64,000 bases of DNA from Mangrovimicrobium sp033283265 (GTDB lineage: Bacteria; Pseudomonadota; Gammaproteobacteria; Pseudomonadales; Halieaceae), in NCBI GenBank assembly GCA_033283265.1, contig JAWMQN010000005.1, forward strand, positions 274,802 through 338,801, in the 5' to 3' direction. Position numbers and translations under genes: made by a program. Within the stretch, counting starts at the first letter, position 1. Each line of letters begins with the position of its first letter. The notes beneath the pieces are model-generated. The model was not told the DNA's origin. It made no database searches and worked only from the letters and a program-made list of their open reading frames with translations. Below are positions 60,158-64,000 of this stretch, one piece after another.

Positions 60158-62080
60158 ATGTCATTACATACCAAACTCTGGCTGGCGATTATCGTCCTCT
60201 TGCTCGCAGTCTTCAGCGGCAGCTTTTTGGTCTCGACACTTTCGGCCAAGTCTTACCTTCAGCAACAGATTTCAATGAAGAACGCGGACAACGCCGCGGC
60301 GCTCGCGCTGTCACTGACCCAGCAGGGGGCCGACGAGACCCTGCTTGAAGTCACGCTGTCTGCACAGTTCGACACGGGATTCTACGAACTGATCGAACTG
60401 CGCGACCCGGAAGACAAGCTCATGATCCTGCGCCAGGATGAGCACCCCATTGAAGATGTGCCCGGCTGGTTCATGGCCCTGTTCCCCATCAATGTCGAAG
60501 ACGGCATAGCGACGGTACAGTCCGGCTGGCAGCAGGTTGGCACCCTGACCCTGCGCAGCCACTCAAAGTTCGCCTATGGGCGACTGTGGGAAAGCGCACA
60601 GATTCTCGCCGCAATCTTTCTCGCCGCCATGATCATCTCCGGCCTGATCGGCGGCCAGGTACTCAAGCGGATACTCAAGCCGCTGGACGACGTGGTCGAA
60701 CAGGCTCGCGCTATCGGCGAACGCCGTTTCATCACGATTCCCGAGCCCCGCACCCGCGAGTTCAAGCAGGTGGTCCAGGCGATGAATGAACTCTCGGCGC
60801 GGATAAAGCTCATGCTCACGCAGGAGGCCAAGCGCCTGCAAAAGTGGCAGCGTGAAGCCCATGTGGACAAGGTGACCGGGCTCAACAACCGCGAACCGTT
60901 TATGAAGGCCGTGGAAGCCGCACTGGAAAGTGACGATGTCAACGCGACCGGCAGTATGAGCCTGATCCGGCTTACCCGGCTGGCAGAACTGAACCAGGTC
61001 TTCGGCCGGGCGGCCATGGACAGCGTGCTCCGCGCAATCGGCAAGGAACTGAACCGCGTCACCATGACCCACAGCCGCTGGGCGGCATCACGCCTCAACG
61101 GCTCCGATTTCGCCCTGCTGGCACCGCGGGCCATGGACCCGCTGGATGCAGCCACCCAGGCTCGCGACGCCATCCGGGCGGTACTGGAACAGCACAGCAT
61201 GGACGACGAAAAAATCCTGTTACCCGCCGCGACCACGATTTACGCCCACGGTGACACCATCGGCAAAATCATGACCCGGCTGGACGGGGCGCTGCTGGCC
61301 AATGAACGCGAGGGCGCCAGCAGTATCAGCGTGGCCTACGAGGGTGACATTCAGGTACAGCCGATTCGCCAGCAAATGAGCGAGTGGCGCAGCATCCTCG
61401 TCCAGTCCTTCAGCGAGCGCAATTTCTACCTGGACCTGTTCCCACTGGTGGGCTGGAAGGGCGAGCTGATTCACCAGGAGGGCATGGCGCGACTGAACTG
61501 GAAGGGAGAACAGCTGGCCGCCGGCGTGTTCCTGCCCTGGGTGAACCGGCTGGAACTCTCCGCCAATCTCGACAAACAGGTGATCGATCTTGCCCTGCAG
61601 GCAATCCAGTCAAGCGGGCAAGCTGTCTGCGCCAACCTCTCCGTCGCCGCGGTGGTCGAGCCCGACTTCGTCAACTGGATCAGCGATCGCCTGACTGCCA
61701 ATCGACAGTATGCAGAAAACCTGTGGCTGGAAGTACCGGAAGCGATGGCTTTCCGGCACCTGACGAACTTCAAGCTGCTGTGTACGCGCATCAAGGGCTT
61801 TGGCTGCAAGATCGGCATCGAACACGTGGGGCAACAACTGGCGGAACTCGGCAAGTTGCACGACGTGGGCATCGACTACCTGAAAATCGACGCCAGCTTC
61901 GTGCGCGATGTGGACAACAACATGGCCAACCAGACCCTCCTGCGCACCCTGTGCACCGTTGGCCACTCGATCGGTGTACAGGTCTACGCCGAGGGCGTCC
62001 GTTCAGAGGAAGAGAAAACAACCCTGCGCAGCGTGGGCGCAGACGGGGTAAGCGGGCCGGGCGTCGCACTCGGCGGATGA
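60158..62080 (+). CDS. lapD: LapD-type c-di-GMP receptor (degenerate GGDEF-EAL)
   Basis: A 640-residue inner-membrane protein. TM1 is 5-27, the periplasmic output domain about 30-145, TM2 147-167 and HAMP 168-220 (ILKPLDDVVEQARAIGERRF). The GGDEF-like domain runs 232-395 with the motif decayed to RLNGSDF (312-318). The EAL-like domain is from about 415, where EALLR is EGMAR (441-445). Both catalytic sites are lost, as in known LapD, which binds c-di-GMP with its EAL domain and then sequesters LapG. It forms an operon with lapG. Confidence 0.94.
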   Translation: MSLHTKLWLAIIVLLLAVFSGSFLVSTLSAKSYLQQQISMKNADNAAALALSLTQQGADETLLEVTLSAQFDTGFYELIELRDPEDKLMILRQDEHPIEDVPGWFMALFPINVEDGIATVQSGWQQVGTLTLRSHSKFAYGRLWESAQILAAIFLAAMIISGLIGGQVLKRILKPLDDVVEQARAIGERRFITIPEPRTREFKQVVQAMNELSARIKLMLTQEAKRLQKWQREAHVDKVTGLNNREPFMKAVEAALESDDVNATGSMSLIRLTRLAELNQVFGRAAMDSVLRAIGKELNRVTMTHSRWAASRLNGSDFALLAPRAMDPLDAATQARDAIRAVLEQHSMDDEKILLPAATTIYAHGDTIGKIMTRLDGALLANEREGASSISVAYEGDIQVQPIRQQMSEWRSILVQSFSERNFYLDLFPLVGWKGELIHQEGMARLNWKGEQLAAGVFLPWVNRLELSANLDKQVIDLALQAIQSSGQAVCANLSVAAVVEPDFVNWISDRLTANRQYAENLWLEVPEAMAFRHLTNFKLLCTRIKGFGCKIGIEHVGQQLAELGKLHDVGIDYLKIDASFVRDVDNNMANQTLLRTLCTVGHSIGVQVYAEGVRSEEEKTTLRSVGADGVSGPGVALGG

Positions 62081-62123
62081 TGGGTGCGGCCCGCAGCCAA
62101 CGGGGCCGCCGAGTTGAGAGTGC

Positions 62124-62438
62124 CTAATCGTCGCCCAGCAGGTCCAGGCTGCTACCCGCGGCGCTGCGCAGTTTTTGCCGCTGCAGGATTTTCGCCTGCG
62201 CCGACGCCGGCAACTCGGTAAACAGGAATACGCCCTTGTCGATCAGCAGGTCGACCACATCCTCCAGTACCCGGATGAAGTCCTGGTCTGTACCCGCAAG
62301 CGCGACACCCTGGCCACCATGGCCGAAAAATGCAGCCAGCTCAGGTGAGTCGGAATCCATTTCCTCGTTGAAGCCCGCGGACTGCTCCAGGCTCACTGCC
62401 ACTACACTGCCGTCATCGCCACGCTTTATGTAAGGCAC
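62124..62438 (-). CDS. Small conserved protein of unknown function beside the adhesin
   Basis: A 104-residue acidic protein. A strong AGGAG 7 bases before GTG at 62438 sets the start. It opens MPYIKRGDDGSVVAVSLEQ, with LVEDVVDLLIDKGVFLFTELPASAQAKILQRQ-like helices in the second half. Similar proteins are often annotated as 'tryptophan synthase beta-like', a label without mechanistic basis. It follows the adhesin gene on the same strand, after a terminator-like hairpin. A role in adhesin control is only a guess. Confidence 0.75.
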   Translation of the reverse strand: MPYIKRGDDGSVVAVSLEQSAGFNEEMDSDSPELAAFFGHGGQGVALAGTDQDFIRVLEDVVDLLIDKGVFLFTELPASAQAKILQRQKLRSAAGSSLDLLGDD

Positions 62439-62454
62439 TGCTGTTCTCCTTGCA

Positions 62455-62493
62455 GATAAAGAAAATCCCCGCCATCGCAAGATGACGGGGATT
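62455..62493 (-). terminator. Terminator of the giant adhesin gene
   Basis: AATCCCCG (62464-62471) pairs with CGGGGATT (62486-62493), with further partial pairing inside the loop. On the minus strand it is followed by a T-rich tail (TTTCTTTAT). It lies 20 bases after the adhesin stop. The downstream small gene's ribosome-binding site starts just beyond. Confidence 0.82.
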
Positions 62494-62513
62494 GATCATA
62501 CCGCGTAAGCGGC

Positions 62514-64000
62514 TTAGTCGGTAATCAGCTTACCGCTGTCGAGCATCTGCTGGATCACCGCGGAGAGCTCGTCGGAGCCGACCAGGTCCACACCCTCCAG
62601 GGTGATGGTCTGGTCGATCAGGTCGACATCGCTCGCCTCACCGGTGAACGCGCCAGTGGTGCTGACCTCGATCACGGTGTTGGCGCCATCGTAGCTGACG
62701 TGCAGGTAGCTGGAGAGATCGGCGTCCGCCGCCTCTTCGCCGACCAGCAGGTCGCGCAGGTCGAGGGCATCCTCGCCGGAGTCACCAAAACCGGAGATGG
62801 TGGCATCTTCGGGGGCATCGCCCTCCTCGCTGAGCGCGAAGGCGAAGACGTCGTCACCATCGGTGGCCAGGAGCGGCTCCGAGCCGGACGGATCATCCTC
62901 GCTGGTAAGCACCAGTGCTTCGGAAGAGGAAACCTTCTGGCTGGTGGAGAAGGGCTGGGTAATGATGCTTCCCGAGCCGGGCGGTACTTCCTGATCGATC
63001 GTCACATCGATGTTCGTGACCACGATATCGCCATCACCGTCGGCCAGGGCCACTTCAAAGGTGATGGTTTCATCAACGGGCGCGTACAGGTCGATCGAGG
63101 AAATCGAGGTGATCTTCAATGCTGCTGGGGTATCGATCGGCGCGAGGATAATGGTGTCGAAGGGCCCATCAACCGAGGAGACGTCGAGGTTCAGACCATC
63201 CGCCTGGGTACCGGATATGCTGGCAATCGTATCTACCAGCACGTTACCGAGATAGAAGTAGACGGTAAAGGTCGCACCCTGCGGCGCCTTCAGGCCGAAG
63301 TTGAGCGAGTCCACTGCGCCGGAGCTCGGATCGAAGGCATCCGTGTTATCGAGGGGCGTGTACTCGAAGCGCAACATCTCACCGACCTTGAAGTCGTTTC
63401 CGTCGCCTGACAGGCCCGACGTGCTGGGGTTGACCTCGGTATTGTCGATCGCGTAGAGCTCGTCGGGCGCGTCAACAAACCAATCACCAAATGTCAGTCC
63501 CGCGACCGGGCTGCCTGCGTCGGGATTACCGGACAAGGTCTGCGTATCGTTGTCCCCAGCGGTCGGCGCCAGCAACTCGAAGCTGTAGGTACCGTCCGGA
63601 TTCACCGTCAGTGAGAAGATATTTTCACCGCCGGCGACACCGTAGACCGTGTTACCCACCTGATTATAGGTGTAACCCTCCAGGTCCGGGCCGGAGATAG
63701 TGATGGAACCCAGCCCATCTGCACCCGGAGAGAACAGCGGGTTGAAGTCGCTGTCCGACAGGCTCGGATCACCCTGTGCCGGCGGATTCAACGGGTTGTA
63801 GGTCACCGACAGCGCATTGAAGGGCCCGGCAGTAGGCATGTCGTCGTCCACGTCGACCGCGAAGAACACCGGGCCACTGCCGCCCACGTCCTCGTTGGTC
63901 TCACCTTCAGAGTCGGTCACCAGCACGTTGACGTTGAAGCCGACGTTGTCCTCGGTGCTCTCGTTGATGTCCGTGGTCAGCGGGTCGTCGCCCACCGGGT
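62514..64000 (-). CDS. C-terminal part of a giant type I-secreted adhesin (LapA/RTX-like), 5' end outside window
   Basis: At least 495 codons, open to the window edge. Asp/Gly-rich repeat modules (VDVDDDMPTAGPFNALSVTYN, PGADGLGSITISG, GENIFSLTVNPDGTYSFELLAP) are typical of retained RTX adhesins. The last 115 residues (TDGDDVFAFALSEEGDAP, ISGFGDSGEDALDLRDLLV, IQQMLDSGKLITD) match the VCA0849-type type I secretion C-terminal target region. It should be exported through the TolC-OmpA channel and released by LapG. The N-terminal retention module and LapG site lie outside the window. Confidence 0.9.
   Translation of the reverse strand, partial: PVGDDPLTTDINESTEDNVGFNVNVLVTDSEGETNEDVGGSGPVFFAVDVDDDMPTAGPFNALSVTYNPLNPPAQGDPSLSDSDFNPLFSPGADGLGSITISGPDLEGYTYNQVGNTVYGVAGGENIFSLTVNPDGTYSFELLAPTAGDNDTQTLSGNPDAGSPVAGLTFGDWFVDAPDELYAIDNTEVNPSTSGLSGDGNDFKVGEMLRFEYTPLDNTDAFDPSSGAVDSLNFGLKAPQGATFTVYFYLGNVLVDTIASISGTQADGLNLDVSSVDGPFDTIILAPIDTPAALKITSISSIDLYAPVDETITFEVALADGDGDIVVTNIDVTIDQEVPPGSGSIITQPFSTSQKVSSSEALVLTSEDDPSGSEPLLATDGDDVFAFALSEEGDAPEDATISGFGDSGEDALDLRDLLVGEEAADADLSSYLHVSYDGANTVIEVSTTGAFTGEASDVDLIDQTITLEGVDLVGSDELSAVIQQMLDSGKLITD

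Noticed and set aside
62124..62438. Tryptophan synthase beta subunit
   Set aside because: The protein is about 104 residues, lacks the PLP lysine region and has no trp gene context.

Overview
The window is GC-rich, densely coded DNA. It contains no rRNA, tRNA, CRISPR array, complete insertion sequence or prophage. The gene content points to an aerobic, lipid- and terpenoid-degrading gammaproteobacterium: two soluble P450s, many acyl-CoA and CoA-transferase genes, TonB receptors, a LapG/LapD adhesin switch, exosortase H and a PiuC-type hydroxylase. A marine Halieaceae-like (Cellvibrionales) genome would fit, but that placement is inference because no marker gene is present.

Layout, left to right. 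(1) 1-3294: an AMP-phosphorylase-like gene and a PRPP-synthetase-like gene (cut by the window edge) read leftwards, opposite a zinc alcohol dehydrogenase. (2) 3310-8888: a P450-ferredoxin operon, an ArsR/SRPBCC pair with an operator inside what looks like a leaderless promoter, a small RHH protein, and a SulP transporter followed by two small genes. (3) 8889-12628: an AT-rich entry zone with IS-end-like repeats, then a LuxE-like ligase gene broken by a frameshift, an intact LuxC-like acyl-CoA reductase and a TetR regulator. (4) 12655-28064: a 15-kb catabolic block, almost all on the minus strand. It holds HyuB, HyuA, two type III CoA-transferases (only one has the catalytic Asp), AraC, P450, a TonB receptor, a KstD-like dehydrogenase, an enoyl-CoA hydratase and an aldo/keto reductase, with a second AraC diverging. 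(5) 28250-38224: an intergenic repeat cluster, a Bax-like glucosaminidase lipoprotein, a Fur-box/siderophore-receptor/PiuC unit, cardiolipin synthase and small enzymes. (6) 38374-50260: a beta-oxidation block with a one-base-overlapping pair of acyl-CoA dehydrogenases, an enoyl-CoA hydratase and a fused double acyl-CoA dehydrogenase (FadE34-like), then four SDRs, a SnoaL-like protein and three related TetR regulators. (7) 50309-52961: a MoaD/ThiS-like protein ending in Gly-Gly, translationally coupled to an Asp-box beta-propeller and diverging from an E1-like MoeB-rhodanese fusion. (8) 52973-57155: exosortase H with its membrane partner, a patatin phospholipase and a Sel1/trypsin-like lipoprotein. 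(9) 57261-64000: a surface-adhesion module with a TolC-OmpA fusion, LapG protease, LapD c-di-GMP receptor, a small conserved protein and the C-terminus of a type I-secreted giant adhesin.

How the parts may work together. Blocks 4 and 6 together supply uptake, hydroxylation, ring dehydrogenation, CoA activation and side-chain beta-oxidation functions expected for steroid- or terpenoid-like compounds. Block 9 contains most parts needed for c-di-GMP-controlled retention and release of a biofilm adhesin. Block 7 is the least understood unit and the best candidate for an undescribed system: a ubiquitin-like or sulfur-carrier protein, its activating enzyme with a sulfurtransferase domain, and a propeller of unknown function encoded as one divergent unit.
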